Notes: generated from the letters alone by a model not told the origin. A stretch of 64,000 nucleotides of DNA from Bacillus sp. EB01 (GCF_000613125.1 NZ_HG964497.1:2332000-2395999); one strand, 5' to 3'; shown: positions 7,918-19,500, numbered from the stretch's first letter. Numbers and translations are program-made.

Positions 7918-9902
7918 AAATTAGCCTCCATTCGTTGAAACGGAAAATAACGATCCATTATAAAAGTCTCTTTCCTTTCAACATTAAAATTAAGGACATA
8001 TTCTTTGGCAATATGTTCTTTTAATAAATTGTAATGTTGTTCATCAATTTCAGTATCAGTTGAGAGGATGATAGCTTGCCTACCACTATTAGGTATAAAT
8101 TCTTTTAATACTCCAGCCTTATGAGTTTTATCAAGCCGACCTAAAAGTGTATCGAAAATAAAAGGTACTTTTCGTCCTGAGCACTTAAATATTGCCCATA
8201 TTAACGAAATAAGAAGTATTTCTTTTTCACCAGCAGAAAGGGTTGTTTTTTCTATGTGTTCTTTTTGTGAATCTAAAAGTATTACGTTATACGTATCACT
8301 ATCAATTAGAATAGTTGAAACATAATTATGTTTCCTAAAAATCCTTTTAAGCATAGATGTTGCCTCAATTTGAACCTGCTGAAGCTTCTTCTTTAACTGA
8401 ACCTCTCTAAAGCGTCGGCTAAATGCAATTATTTTTTGAGATTCAAAGAAGGAACTTTTGGTTTTTTCACTTTCCTTCAACAAGCTGTGAATTTTCTCTA
8501 TTGCTGTTAAAGTATCATTTAACTGTTGGTTGGCGGTTTCTATTTCTGCTTTCAAGTTCTGAATTTGGATATTTAATTCAGATAAAGTTTTTTGATGGGA
8601 TTCAAGCTTTATCAACATTTCACTAAACTCGGTTGTTGAATCATTGATCTTTATCTTTGTTCTTAACTCCTGAAGTTCTAAAAGAAGTACTTTATTTTCT
8701 TCAATTAATCCTAAAATTTTGGTGTAAGACTCATTAGTTAGCATAGAAATAATATTTCCAACGTGACTGCTTTCAGCAGGAGAAGCACCATGAATTTGAA
8801 TAATTTCATTTTCAGGTTTAACTAAATCTAACATATGAGCTTTTAATTTACTTTTACTAATTTGATCCGTAGCACCTGAAATAGATATTAATACCTGTTC
8901 CAATTTAGTATCAGTAAGCTTTGAATCAAGCTGCTTAAATATTAAAAGGGCTTCTTCAGCGTGGATTTGATCCTTTGTTTCATTTAATAGTTTTTTACCC
9001 AAAAAGAAGGGGAGAAGATTAGAAATAAACTCCTTAACCTTATCCATATTCTGTTTTCTGGTATTCTCAATTTTATTAATTTTAGTTAAGAGTTCATCTC
9101 TCTCTTTTTTAACTAGCCCGCCGTAACTTTCAAAATCATTTTTAATGACAAGAAATTCATCTTCAATTTCTTGTTTTTTTATAGAAAAAGTATCTAGTTT
9201 CCTCTTTAATGAAAGCAATATATTTTTTTGTTCTCTTTCCCTTTGATTTAATTCAAACAATTCCTTTTCAGAGGTTTCCATCTTTTTAACATCGAGAGAT
9301 TGAGACGAATATACTTCAAGGTCGTTCTCCAATGTTTCAAATAAATCTAGGTTAAATACAACTTTAGATAATTTCTTTAGATAATCTGAAAGTAAGTCTT
9401 CACTTACAATCCTGGATATTTCTTCACCATCAAAAAGGCATAAATCTAAAAGTTGTGGTGGCATGATTTCCCTCAATCTAGAATTGAACAGTTCCTTATC
9501 ATAATCTGAAAGATGTTTACCGTTTGATATAACTTCAAAAAATTCTTTAAGATTTTTTGAAGAATTATATTTCCAGTACCTAAAAAGTGTGTATGAAGTC
9601 TTCTCAAAATTTTCAACAATCGAGAAATCTAATTTTATTCTAAAATTATTCTCACCGATTCTCTTTGCGTCCATATTAAGAATGCTTTGCACTCTTTTAA
9701 AATACTCAGTATTATCATTTTTAAAACCGTAAGCATAAGAACCAAAAAGACCTAGTTTAATAGCGTTTAATAACGTAGTCTTTCCTGATCCATTTTCGCC
9801 ACCAATTAAGATGACATTTTGTTTTTCATTGGGACGGAAGTCAATAGAGTTATTCCCTCTATATGGACCAATATTTGTTAATTGTATTTCATTAATAATC
9901 AT
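7914..9902 (-). CDS. dndD: DNA sulfur modification ATPase DndD
   Basis: 662-residue SMC-like ATPase of the canonical modification module. Walker A is GGENGSGKTT (34-43), FDGEE is at 157-161, a long coiled coil spans about 180-520, then signature LSAGEKE (about 550) and Walker B FDTLLGRLD (about 575-583). Members of the DndD family hydrolyse ATP and are thought to open or nick the target so that DndC-delivered sulfur can enter the backbone. There is no CxxC zinc hook in the coil. Located between dndC and dndE, with a normal AAGAGG site. Confidence 0.9.
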   Translation of the reverse strand: MIINEIQLTNIGPYRGNNSIDFRPNEKQNVILIGGENGSGKTTLLNAIKLGLFGSYAYGFKNDNTEYFKRVQSILNMDAKRIGENNFRIKLDFSIVENFEKTSYTLFRYWKYNSSKNLKEFFEVISNGKHLSDYDKELFNSRLREIMPPQLLDLCLFDGEEISRIVSEDLLSDYLKKLSKVVFNLDLFETLENDLEVYSSQSLDVKKMETSEKELFELNQREREQKNILLSLKRKLDTFSIKKQEIEDEFLVIKNDFESYGGLVKKERDELLTKINKIENTRKQNMDKVKEFISNLLPFFLGKKLLNETKDQIHAEEALLIFKQLDSKLTDTKLEQVLISISGATDQISKSKLKAHMLDLVKPENEIIQIHGASPAESSHVGNIISMLTNESYTKILGLIEENKVLLLELQELRTKIKINDSTTEFSEMLIKLESHQKTLSELNIQIQNLKAEIETANQQLNDTLTAIEKIHSLLKESEKTKSSFFESQKIIAFSRRFREVQLKKKLQQVQIEATSMLKRIFRKHNYVSTILIDSDTYNVILLDSQKEHIEKTTLSAGEKEILLISLIWAIFKCSGRKVPFIFDTLLGRLDKTHKAGVLKEFIPNSGRQAIILSTDTEIDEQHYNLLKEHIAKEYVLNFNVERKETFIMDRYFPFQRMEANL

Positions 9903-9920
9903 TACGAAACCTCTTTTATT

Positions 9921-11513
9921 TTATAAATGAAGATAATCTTGTTTTAATGCCTTACCAATTTCGTCCATTATTCCTCTTCTAACCTTGTATCCTGAATAGT
10001 CTTTCTCAATTGATACAAGTTTTTTTACCACATTAATATCAACTTTAAATTGATCAGCGATTAACTCCAAATCTGAAATCTGTTCCTTATCAAAAAGAGG
10101 ACGGTCATCCATTTCCCAATTAGCTGAGTAACCCATAATTTGTTCGAAAAGGGAAGGGATCTCATCTTCCCAAACACCATTTTTGAACCAGATTCTCCGG
10201 ATTGCTTTTAACTCTTCGATACTTATTAATTCGTAGTTGGGATCATCAGGATGTTTTAGGTCTCTTTGAACTTCAAGGAGTTTAATAAGCATTTCTTTAC
10301 GTGCTTCCATAGTGAAAGGTCCTAATCCAAGTTGGGCGTATTTTGTAGTAACCTGTCCATCAAGGCCTTCTTCATCATATGAAACGAGGATCATGTGTTT
10401 TTCCGGAGCACTTAAATCAATATTATGCTTTTCTACATGTTCCTTTAAGTCATCTCTTGGTACTTTTGTGAAATCATCAAATTTTATTCGATTCTTTGCT
10501 CTGCCAGATTTCTTCGGAATAATAACCCATTTTACCCCATCAATTTCTTCTATTTTAACTTCCTTAAAATAAATTTGGCCATTCATTCTGTACCGCATTC
10601 TTTTAGTACGGTCATCTCGAATACTAGATAACCAATTTCTATAGTCCAATAAAGGTTTCATCCAGTCGTGACCACTTTGAATAAAGCCTGTCAAGGCCTT
10701 ATCTTCGTTTACAACTGTACACACCCAGCAACCAAATCTGCTGTTACCACAAGAACCAGCACTTTCTTTAATGTTTTTATCAACTACAAGTGGGCATTCA
10801 CCACTGCTAGAGTCTTGATAAAGCCTATGCAGATCATGGTTGTCATCTCCCCAAGGAGAAGGGTGGTTAAGGAGATAATTCCAAACATCATCAACGGTAA
10901 AGTCCCGAATAGGAGCATATACATATGCATTAGATAAAGTCGAGTGTTTCATAAAAATTTTACCATCAACTGTATGAGACCGAATTACATTTCCTCGAGT
11001 TGCACTTTCATCTTCTCGAACACCTAAAACCATTATTACTTCACCAAAAGAGGAGACCTTGTCCATGATAAATTGGTTTGCAGGATCAATCTTCAGACGA
11101 TCTGTACACCATCTAAACTGCTGGTTAGGTGTAGGATAGCCTTTGCCAATGATATTCACCCAGAATGAGTTTTTCACAATAGGTTTAACTTTATGTGTTT
11201 CTATCGGTAAATTCCGTTTTAATGCTTCATCTTGTATCCTTCGTAAAGTTTGATTAATAGAATTTATAATTAAAGGAGTTTCAACAAGAGTATCTGAAGA
11301 AATAACATAGACCTTTTTATGAAGTTCTTCCTTGTCCATTTCGCTTAATGCTTCAAAAACTAACTGTACAACTACAGTTGAATCTTTTCCACCAGAATAC
11401 CCTACAACCCAAGGACGGTTGTCCAATTTATAGGCTTTTTTAATTTGCTCTTTTGCATCATCAACAAGAGGTAACTGTTTAGATAATAGATTACTTATTA
11501 TTCCATCCATCAT
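9921..11513 (-). CDS. dndC: DNA phosphorothioation sulfurtransferase DndC
   Basis: A PAPS-reductase/ATP-pyrophosphatase family enzyme that activates the DNA backbone and carries sulfur. The PP-loop SGGKDST is at residues 40-46. Cysteines suited to binding a [4Fe-4S] cluster are C136 (WCTD), C240 (ECPL), C255 and the pair C262/C265 (FGCWVC). The start was set at the ATG at 11513 because GAAGGAG (11521-11529 complement) lies 7 bases upstream; an in-frame TTG at 11531 precedes that site and overlaps dndB. 530 residues is usual for DndC. Second gene of dndBCDEA. Confidence 0.93.
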   Translation of the reverse strand: MMDGIISNLLSKQLPLVDDAKEQIKKAYKLDNRPWVVGYSGGKDSTVVVQLVFEALSEMDKEELHKKVYVISSDTLVETPLIINSINQTLRRIQDEALKRNLPIETHKVKPIVKNSFWVNIIGKGYPTPNQQFRWCTDRLKIDPANQFIMDKVSSFGEVIMVLGVREDESATRGNVIRSHTVDGKIFMKHSTLSNAYVYAPIRDFTVDDVWNYLLNHPSPWGDDNHDLHRLYQDSSSGECPLVVDKNIKESAGSCGNSRFGCWVCTVVNEDKALTGFIQSGHDWMKPLLDYRNWLSSIRDDRTKRMRYRMNGQIYFKEVKIEEIDGVKWVIIPKKSGRAKNRIKFDDFTKVPRDDLKEHVEKHNIDLSAPEKHMILVSYDEEGLDGQVTTKYAQLGLGPFTMEARKEMLIKLLEVQRDLKHPDDPNYELISIEELKAIRRIWFKNGVWEDEIPSLFEQIMGYSANWEMDDRPLFDKEQISDLELIADQFKVDINVVKKLVSIEKDYSGYKVRRGIMDEIGKALKQDYLHL

Positions 11514-11514
11514 A

Positions 11515-12612
11515 TTATTTAACTCCTTCAAAAAATTTACCTTCGAGTTCCTGTTCTGATTCAGTTAAAGGTAAACCAATTAATTGTTTGATTCTATTAG
11601 AGGTTAGTTGTATTGTATAGGACGTTTTTTGAATTCGTCCGTTTTGGTTAAAAGATCTACCAAGCCAATCTCCGGTATTACTTCTATTCCAATCAATTTT
11701 TGATATTTTTTTTATATAATCTTTCCAATTGGTAGGATGATAGTTTCTAAGATAGTTGCCAACCAGCCCAACTGACTCAATAAATACTGCATGACCAACG
11801 ATATAATTAGCCCTCAAATCCTTAGGGGAGAGTTCTTTATTCAACACCAGGTTCCATTCTACAATAGAATCACACAAAAGTGCCCAAAACTCTCGCAAAA
11901 ATTCCTCTTCCTCGGTATTTATATCATCACCCTTGGACTTTCCCAATAACTTTAAATTAGTGTTAAAAACATGATTTAATGCTAATATTTTTGGGGAATT
12001 TTTGGAAAGTGAGACTCTTTCTTTGTCGGTATATCTACTTAATAAAGGAATAGAAAGAATAATCTCTTTTGTTAAAAGTGCAATCCGATCTCTGTGGTCA
12101 TATAGAATTCCTATTGAAGACGTTGTATTTACAGCATGTCTATTTAAGTCTGAAAATATCTGTTGTGATTTTTTTAACCCTTCATCGTGGAAAAAGACTA
12201 CGGATATAGTTTCGTTTCCTAGTTCAGGTGAGATTTTTAATGCTTCCTCAATTGCTGCTCTCCTATGCTGTCCATCATTAATTAGAAACCTGGCATCTAA
12301 TGCAATTCTTAATTGGCCTAGGTCTCTATAGGAAGGGTCATTATTATAAGGAAGAAACTCAAGTTCACCGTCAACTGAAGCTGTAATCGAAGAAAATACA
12401 TAGTCATTTTGATTATCTAATATGTAATTCGTAATATCAGGAATTCTTGCTTTATTTAAAATCCTTTGTGCCCTATGTTCTGGAGGAATTTCTTCCTCAT
12501 CAAATAGAAAGATTTTCGGTATAATTCTCATAGGGCACATTGCGACGAAATAATCTTTACCAGCTTGAATTCCTCTAATTGCAGGGAAATTATAGCTAAA
12601 TGCTGTGTCCAT
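11515..12612 (-). CDS. dndB: DNA sulfur modification protein DndB
   Basis: 365 residues containing DGQHRRAAI at 113-121, the hallmark of the DGQHR-domain DndB family. DndB is dispensable for the chemistry but influences modification density and, in enterobacteria, binds the dnd promoter as a repressor. GGAGG sits just upstream of the ATG. First gene of the operon, divergent from dptF. The 170-base space between them carries two inverted repeats, which makes autoregulation plausible here. Confidence 0.92.
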   Translation of the reverse strand: MDTAFSYNFPAIRGIQAGKDYFVAMCPMRIIPKIFLFDEEEIPPEHRAQRILNKARIPDITNYILDNQNDYVFSSITASVDGELEFLPYNNDPSYRDLGQLRIALDARFLINDGQHRRAAIEEALKISPELGNETISVVFFHDEGLKKSQQIFSDLNRHAVNTTSSIGILYDHRDRIALLTKEIILSIPLLSRYTDKERVSLSKNSPKILALNHVFNTNLKLLGKSKGDDINTEEEEFLREFWALLCDSIVEWNLVLNKELSPKDLRANYIVGHAVFIESVGLVGNYLRNYHPTNWKDYIKKISKIDWNRSNTGDWLGRSFNQNGRIQKTSYTIQLTSNRIKQLIGLPLTESEQELEGKFFEGVK

Positions 12613-12628
12613 AGGTTTTTCCTCCGAT

Positions 12629-12638
12629 TACGTACGTA
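12629..12638. promoter_or_regulatory. Perfect 10-bp palindrome just upstream of the dndB ribosome binding site
   Basis: TACGTACGTA, a perfect palindrome in otherwise A/T-rich sequence, ends 4 bases from the dndB Shine-Dalgarno (CCTCC on the plus strand at 12621-12625). Its position in the dndB leader is suited to an operator. Which protein binds is unknown. Confidence 0.35.
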
Positions 12639-12670
12639 TTATAGAGTTATTATATATAATTCAAATCACG

Positions 12671-12697
12671 TTGACAAGAATATCGAACTGATATTCT
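12671..12697. promoter_or_regulatory. -35-like box and inverted repeat in the dndB-dptF divergent promoter region
   Basis: TTGACA (12671-12676) is followed at once by AGAATATC-GAACT-GATATTCT (12677-12697), perfect 8-base arms with a 5-base spacer. The repeat would cover the core of a plus-strand promoter and sits midway between the modification and restriction operons. A good operator candidate for DndB or the ribbon-helix-helix protein. A second possible -10 for dptF, TGGTAAAAT, lies at 12755-12763. Confidence 0.45.
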
Positions 12698-12796
12698 CAT
12701 TTTATTAGCATTATTTTATTGTAATCATTTACAGAGAAGAATTGAAAAAATATATGGTAAAATAGAATTAATGTAAAATTTTTGGAGGGAATTAAT

Positions 12797-15106
12797 TTGA
12801 CTTTGCACAATGAGTATTTCCTAAGTTTTATAGAGGAAACTTTACCTGCAGCAGCATTAAGTGCAAAAAAGATGGAAGAGCTTATTTTTGATGATCCAAG
12901 CAGTTCAATAATAAAGGCAAGGATCTTCGCAGAAGAAATAATAAACGAGGTTTTTAAAATAGAGGAGATTGAAACGCCTTACCAAGCAAAGTTTTATGAG
13001 AAAATTAATATTCTTTCTCGTGACGGTTTTATAACACCTGAAATCCAACGTTCATTCGATACAATTCGAATGACAGGTAACAAAGCCGCACATAACGCCG
13101 CGTTTAATGATATAACCGATGCGTTTAAACTTCATAAAGAAATGTTTAATATTGGAGTTTGGTTTATGGAGGTTTATTCCTCTGAGCAATTAAAACTTCC
13201 TATATACAAAGTTCCCAAGCCACCTAAACAAGAAAATATAGCAGAATTAGTTAACAAACATATTATTGATTTGTTAGGTTCAAATATATTTGATAATTTA
13301 TCAAAGGGAAAAAATACGGAAGTAAACATTGGTAATACAGGGGAAAAAGAAGAGGATGAACAAGAAGAAAATATAAATATCTCTTCTCCTATTATAACAA
13401 AAGACCTTAATTCAGGGGAAAGCTATTTAATTAGAGAATTGAAAAGACTTAAAGAATCATCACAGGAAGCCATCGAAAACGCAAGTCAATTTAGTGATTT
13501 TAAAGATTATTTACACGTGGATAGGAAAATTCAAATTGACCTTGAGAATATTTTAGAGAAAAACAAAAATAAGACAGGTCCAAGTTTAATCCTTTTATGT
13601 GGCAGTGTAGGGGATGGCAAATCCCACTTATTAGCATATTTAACAAAGAAAAATCCTCAATTAATTGGTGGCTATAAAATTTTTAACGATGCAACAGAGA
13701 GCTTTTCACCAAACAAAAATGCATTGGAAACACTAGAAGAAAATTTAAAAGGATTTTCAGACGAATTATTCAATAGCTCAAATGATAAAGTAATTCTGGC
13801 AATAAATATGGGGGTATTACATAACTTTATAAATACTGAACATAAACAATATCACTACCAACAGCTTAAGAAATTTGTGGAAGATAGTGAGTTATTTTCA
13901 CAGAACATTACTACCCATTTTAGTGATAATATTTTTGATCTTTTAAGTTTCGGGGATTATCATTCCTATGAATTAACCGAAAAAGGGACTATATCAACAT
14001 TTTATTCTGCGTTAATAGAAAAAATCGTTAGTTCAAGTGGAGATAATCCATTTTACCAAGCGTTGTTGGAAGATCAAAACAATAGCGTAGAAACTATGGC
14101 GCATCAAAACTACCTATTGCTTCAAAATAAGTTTGTTCAAGAACAAATTGTTCAACTTGTTATACAGACCATTGTAAAAAAGAAACTGGTAATATCAGCA
14201 AGAGCGTTCCTGAATTTTATAGCTGACATTTTAATCCCGGATATTTTACATCCAGTTTCTGTTTTAAACGATTTTGATAAATTAAATTATTCATTACCAA
14301 ATCTTTTATTTAATAGAAAAGAAAGGTCATTTATCTTAGATTCTATTAACAAAATAGATCCTATTCATAAAAGATCTACTATTATCGATGGTTTAATTAT
14401 TGAATTGAATACTTTGAATGACTGGAATAACCGTTTAGGTGACTATATTAAAGATAAAATTGCTGGTGAATGGCTTCAGCCATTTCTGTCCAAAAGCAAT
14501 GTAACAGAACATTCATTTACTCTATTTTTTGAATCTTTTATACGTATTACCTATCTTACAAATCAAGATTTTGCAAATAATATTAAAGAAGAAACCTACA
14601 CAAATTATTTAAAGAATCTATATTATTTTAATTCTGGTGAAAAAAGAAAAATAAAAGCTTTTTATGAGGAAATTAGGTCGGCTCTATTTAAATGGAAGGG
14701 AAGTCCTAAAAAGGATTATATTTATTTAGACAAGCCGACGGATAAATATAGACTTGCACAAAAACTTGAACTAAAACCAACTATCGAACATTTAGTTCCT
14801 AATATGAATGAAGTTCTAAGTACATTTAAATCTTCTATCCTTTTGGCTTATCACGGTGGAGATTCTAGCGATAAAATCTATTTAGAAATTGATTATCCAC
14901 TCTACGAGTTACTTGCAAAAGTGCAACAAGGATACCGTCCTAATAAAAAAGATGAAGAGGATGCTATAAAATTTATTGAGTTTATAGAAAAAATTATGAG
15001 TTTTGGTGATAAACAGAAAGAACTTCTTATTTATTTTCCTCGTGATAATAGATTCTATACCCTTAAAAGGGACAGCTTTGATGCTTTTGTATTTGAAAGG
15101 GAGTAA
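12797..15106 (+). CDS. dptF: Phosphorothioation-dependent restriction protein DptF (DndF)
   Basis: First subunit of the DndFGH restriction complex, which attacks DNA lacking phosphorothioates. A TTG start at 12797 is 7 bases after GGAGGG; an in-frame TTG at 12782 would include the ribosome binding site in the gene. The N-terminal 100 residues resemble a DUF4145/HEPN-like domain (IRMTGNKAAHN). A P-loop GSVGDGKSH near residue 270 marks the NTPase. The protein is 769 aa. Tightly followed by dptG (6-base gap) and dptH, and divergent from dndB, as in classical dnd loci. Confidence 0.88.
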   Translation: MTLHNEYFLSFIEETLPAAALSAKKMEELIFDDPSSSIIKARIFAEEIINEVFKIEEIETPYQAKFYEKINILSRDGFITPEIQRSFDTIRMTGNKAAHNAAFNDITDAFKLHKEMFNIGVWFMEVYSSEQLKLPIYKVPKPPKQENIAELVNKHIIDLLGSNIFDNLSKGKNTEVNIGNTGEKEEDEQEENINISSPIITKDLNSGESYLIRELKRLKESSQEAIENASQFSDFKDYLHVDRKIQIDLENILEKNKNKTGPSLILLCGSVGDGKSHLLAYLTKKNPQLIGGYKIFNDATESFSPNKNALETLEENLKGFSDELFNSSNDKVILAINMGVLHNFINTEHKQYHYQQLKKFVEDSELFSQNITTHFSDNIFDLLSFGDYHSYELTEKGTISTFYSALIEKIVSSSGDNPFYQALLEDQNNSVETMAHQNYLLLQNKFVQEQIVQLVIQTIVKKKLVISARAFLNFIADILIPDILHPVSVLNDFDKLNYSLPNLLFNRKERSFILDSINKIDPIHKRSTIIDGLIIELNTLNDWNNRLGDYIKDKIAGEWLQPFLSKSNVTEHSFTLFFESFIRITYLTNQDFANNIKEETYTNYLKNLYYFNSGEKRKIKAFYEEIRSALFKWKGSPKKDYIYLDKPTDKYRLAQKLELKPTIEHLVPNMNEVLSTFKSSILLAYHGGDSSDKIYLEIDYPLYELLAKVQQGYRPNKKDEEDAIKFIEFIEKIMSFGDKQKELLIYFPRDNRFYTLKRDSFDAFVFERE

Positions 15107-15112
15107 TGGTAC

Positions 15113-16537
15113 ATGGTAGAAACTTTAGATACATCATATTTAATTAATCTTTTAAAAGACAAGAATAAACATGATACGGGAAGGGCTATTGATGTATTAC
15201 CATTCTTATCGAAAAGGACAAAAGCAATAAGAGACCAATTCAATAAAGTCCTAGGTGAGTATATTAGAAATATAAGCCGGATTAAATATGATGAAAAGAA
15301 AATAGTTAAGAAGGATTTTTATATAACAGATGGTGAAAATGATTTAAGTGAATTTATTGCCGAAAGTGTGGATTTTAATGAAGATGAACAAGCAACGGCT
15401 GATTTTGTCCGTTTTTTAGATCAATATTTATTTAACCAAGACGAGCTTAATCCAATTCACCCGTTTCTATTTAATTATATGAAATTAGATAAGAAATTAA
15501 AAAATGAATTTGGAAAGTATGCACAATTTATGAGCGAAGCATTAGTTAAAGATAATGTAGATATTAAAAATATTTTTAATAATAAGGATACTGATGATAT
15601 ACTTACCGAACTCATCTTAGAAAAAATGAGTGTACTTGAAAAAACAGGGGAAGTAAACAATCAACAACAATACCAGCCTTTATTAAAAGGATTTGTTGAC
15701 CTATACCAGGATGACCTGCTTTTCATAAGTAAATATAAGGACTATTTTTTGTCTGCATTCCCTTTACTAACACATTATTACGTATTTATGTATTCGATTC
15801 AGATATTACTTAAATTTGAGCAATTTACCGATACGGATATAGATTCTGTCCAACCACTTTATTTTGCTTTAGAGTGGGAATCATTAACAAAAAGAAGGAA
15901 AGCAGCGGGGGATTTAGAAGGATATAAATATATAAAAGAACATTCTATTAACCTATTTCCACATATTCACACGATATCTCATTTAAGCCATAACACACTA
16001 AATAAACCAATAAATAGTGATACCAACAAAATCTCATTTATGCCTTATAGCATTCTTGTACGAGAAATTCAAAATGAGGGCTCTCATTTTGAAGAGGAAT
16101 TCCTTAAAGAACTTAAAGTTTGGATTAGGGAATATCAATTTTGGGCATTTGATAGAATTAAAATTGAAGATAGCTCAACAAATCTTCAAGATGCCTTTAA
16201 AATCTTATTTAATTGCTTACGAGAAGGAATGAGTACTGCCGTTTGTGAGAAATATGGGAAAAATATAGACGACCTAGGAGCAAACCAATTTATTAAAAAT
16301 CGAGGAAGCTTAGGTCCTGTTCTAAATGTAAAACATGACTTTCTGCTCTTAATGACAGCCGTATCTGTGAAAGATAAAAGAATTCCCCTAAATGAACTTT
16401 TTAATGAATTAGAAAAGAGGGGTATTAAGTTTGATCGTCATTCAAAAAAAGAAATTATAGCTTTGTTAGATAACTTAAATATTCTAGACAAAAAAAGTGA
16501 CAGTGGTGATGCTCAGTATGTCAAACCAGTTTTATAA
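15113..16537 (+). CDS. dptG: Phosphorothioation-dependent restriction protein DptG (DndG)
   Basis: 474 residues, no recognised catalytic motif, rich in charged helices; N-terminus VETLDTSYLINLLKDKNKHD. The assignment rests on position between dptF and dptH and on family length. DptG is the structural or bridging partner in the DndFGH complex. GGGAG precedes the ATG, and the 3' end overlaps the start of dptH, indicating coupled translation. Confidence 0.82.
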   Translation: MVETLDTSYLINLLKDKNKHDTGRAIDVLPFLSKRTKAIRDQFNKVLGEYIRNISRIKYDEKKIVKKDFYITDGENDLSEFIAESVDFNEDEQATADFVRFLDQYLFNQDELNPIHPFLFNYMKLDKKLKNEFGKYAQFMSEALVKDNVDIKNIFNNKDTDDILTELILEKMSVLEKTGEVNNQQQYQPLLKGFVDLYQDDLLFISKYKDYFLSAFPLLTHYYVFMYSIQILLKFEQFTDTDIDSVQPLYFALEWESLTKRRKAAGDLEGYKYIKEHSINLFPHIHTISHLSHNTLNKPINSDTNKISFMPYSILVREIQNEGSHFEEEFLKELKVWIREYQFWAFDRIKIEDSSTNLQDAFKILFNCLREGMSTAVCEKYGKNIDDLGANQFIKNRGSLGPVLNVKHDFLLLMTAVSVKDKRIPLNELFNELEKRGIKFDRHSKKEIIALLDNLNILDKKSDSGDAQYVKPVL

Positions 16538-19500
16538 TTATATTTCATCCTTATTAGTGGATCACTTTAAAAATAATGGATTAAAAGCGGGAGAGCGTTT
16601 TTATTTACAGTTAGATAAAGAAGAGGATACGGTTCTTCTTGTAGAGGCTCTTAGAAGGATTCAAGGATGCCAGGAATTTAAATATCAGCATGAATTAGGT
16701 GAAGAGTATAGAACCTTTTCCTTACCTTATGGTTCAATCAATTTAGTAATTGCCCATACTTCAGGTAATGTTAAACCTGATTTTCTAGTAACATTAAGAA
16801 ACCTAGTTGGGGAACAAAAGCATGTATGGAATAATACTGCATTATTAAGTATAGTGTCTGATCAATTAGATTCCATACAAGGTGGTAGTAGTGATTTACA
16901 AAAGGAAGGTATGCCATTACATCCTTCCTCATTGTTTAAAGATCTTAAGAAAGAAATTGAAAATAGTGTATTAAGTAAAGTAGATCAAATTATTTTGTTA
17001 GATAATCTTGATAACTTAATGAAAGAACAAACTTTTCAACAAATTTCATTTTTTGAATTTGAGGATATTTTTTCGACTCTACAAAAAGGATCCATTGATG
17101 ACAATGAATATTATAAGTTTGGTCTGTTTAAAGATCCTGATTTGGATAAATTTAAGGGTAAGGACCAAAAGGAAAGAATTAGGGAAAACAGGGATTTATT
17201 TGATTTTGTAAGAAAGGTTCATGATTTTGGTTTAGGACAGGAAGAGCTAGAAAAAAAATTTAAACCTGATGGCGCTAAGGAACTTATTAGTGAGGATTGG
17301 AAAGATCAAATTTTTCCTAAAGTATTTAATTCAATAGTTGTCCCCACAAAGAAATCTGTGGAAATTAACACTTTATCAATAGATGGAAAATTAAAGTTTT
17401 GGGATAAACCACAAAGTGAATCTGCTGCTGGGAAACGGAAACGAAATATTATAATTTTCAATCCTGATCAAAAAGATGAAATTGAAATTTCTGCTAGCTT
17501 TAATCTTAGCAAAGATATAAAAAGCCTTAACTCTGAATATTCGAAGGTGCCAAAGGAATTTGAAAAGAATTTGATAGTTCAAGTTAAGCAAAAAAATATA
17601 TCAATGAAGATTTCGACTAATCCAGACAAAGCCACTTTTGCCAAGTATGTCTATAAGCATGAAAAGAAGGCATCCCTTGGTATAGAAATGTCTATTGCAG
17701 TTTTGCCAATTGAACCTCTATTTTTAGATACTTATAAATCACAATACTTAGTTGATTCTGAGAGAGGGTTTATAGAATTAAGAAATATCGATGAAGCCCT
17801 AACCTTTGGATACGGAATTGACAGCAAAAAAGTTGAAATATCTGAAGGGTTACCAATAATTAGATTAGGTGATGATGAGCAACTTTCTATTATTCCTTTG
17901 CCGGAAGCTTTTAACGACGACGAAGAATTAGCTATTAAAATTCAATTTGATAAAGTTATTATTCCAATCCTTCTTATTAATGAACTTCCTGATTCTATGC
18001 CAATCAATGGACAAAGAATATGGAAACTTATTAGAGAAACTGGTAAAGACATTCAATGGTTAAAAGAAACTAATCGGCTGATTCTCGAAAATAGAGAATT
18101 TTACCTTCACCCAGAGTATAAAGAGTTTTTTGAGTGGGAGAATTTTTGGATAGAAGATGGCCTAAAATTCGCAGTAAATGAATCTGATAAGCTTATTCCT
18201 CAGGATATTAAATTAAGTGATGAACTAAGAGAAGCCTACAGCCGGTTCATCACATATTTTAAAATTAACAATTCGATTCCGAGCTTATGTACGGTTACTG
18301 ATGATTTAAAAGTAAGATCTTTAGCTTATATTAATGAATATATAAAGGAAGTTGAAACCTTTAAAGATGGACATCCTGCTGGAACCAAGGGAGTGGACCT
18401 GTTTAAATTAGGAATGATTCATTGTAATGGAATCCTATACTTTACTCCGTTTCATCCTTTAATGGTTGCTTTTAAGTTAAAGGTATATGAGTTATTAGAT
18501 TCAGAGGAAATTGATAATAGTATACTGAATAGGCTAAGTCCTGATGCTTTAATTCCTTTCCTTTATAAAGAAGCTACATTATATAAACCAGATCATCAAC
18601 AAGCTGCATTCGAATGGTTAACATTTAAACCTGTAAATAAAGTATCTGTATCTGATGCTAATTTATATTTAGCCAAGGTAGTAAATGATAAGCTTACTCA
18701 GTTCAAGGAACATTTCTCATATTTATTTATACAAAAGTCACAAGCTCCCCTAAGGGTTAATATTATTAACATTTCTAATGATAAAGAAGTAATTCGAGGG
18801 ATTTTCCAATGGATGTTAAAAGAAATAGATAAACATGGCATTGAAAATTTAAAGCCAGTAGAAATTACTCTTTATAATGATGGTGAAGACACAGAAAGTT
18901 CTTTTGATATATATTCTAGGACAGATTCGTTAGCTGATTTTGAAGAAACATTTAATGTAAAACTTAAGGCTAAAGATATTGACCCCGAAGACATATTAAG
19001 AACTATAAGAGAAAAGCTGTTTTTTTACAAACAAAACTCTGACTCTACTTTTAGGTATTCACATATTTCATTTTATAAAATGCATGCCCAAGAACATCAC
19101 GCTGTACAACCAATGAATGAAATGACTACTGGCATTTCATTAGAAGGAATATATTCAAGCGTACCTTCAATGAAGGATGAAGAGAACTATAAAACTGGTT
19201 TTGGTACGAGAGCTTATAGTTTAAATGATAAAAATTATTTAACTAATACAGCATATTTTGTTAATGAATTGGCTGCAAACCTCCGGAATGGTGGCCATGA
19301 TAGTTATCGATCTGGCGAAGCTATTTTATCCAGGACAACAACTGCAGACGAAGCTACTTTAGAAAAGGTGTTTAGCTCCTCTTACTGGGTAACATTTGTT
19401 GATCCAACAGTTGATCTTGAGTTCTTTAATAAGTATGATGGAAATTTAGTAGTCATACATTACAGTGATCAATATTCATCTTCAAGCCGGTATGATGCAA

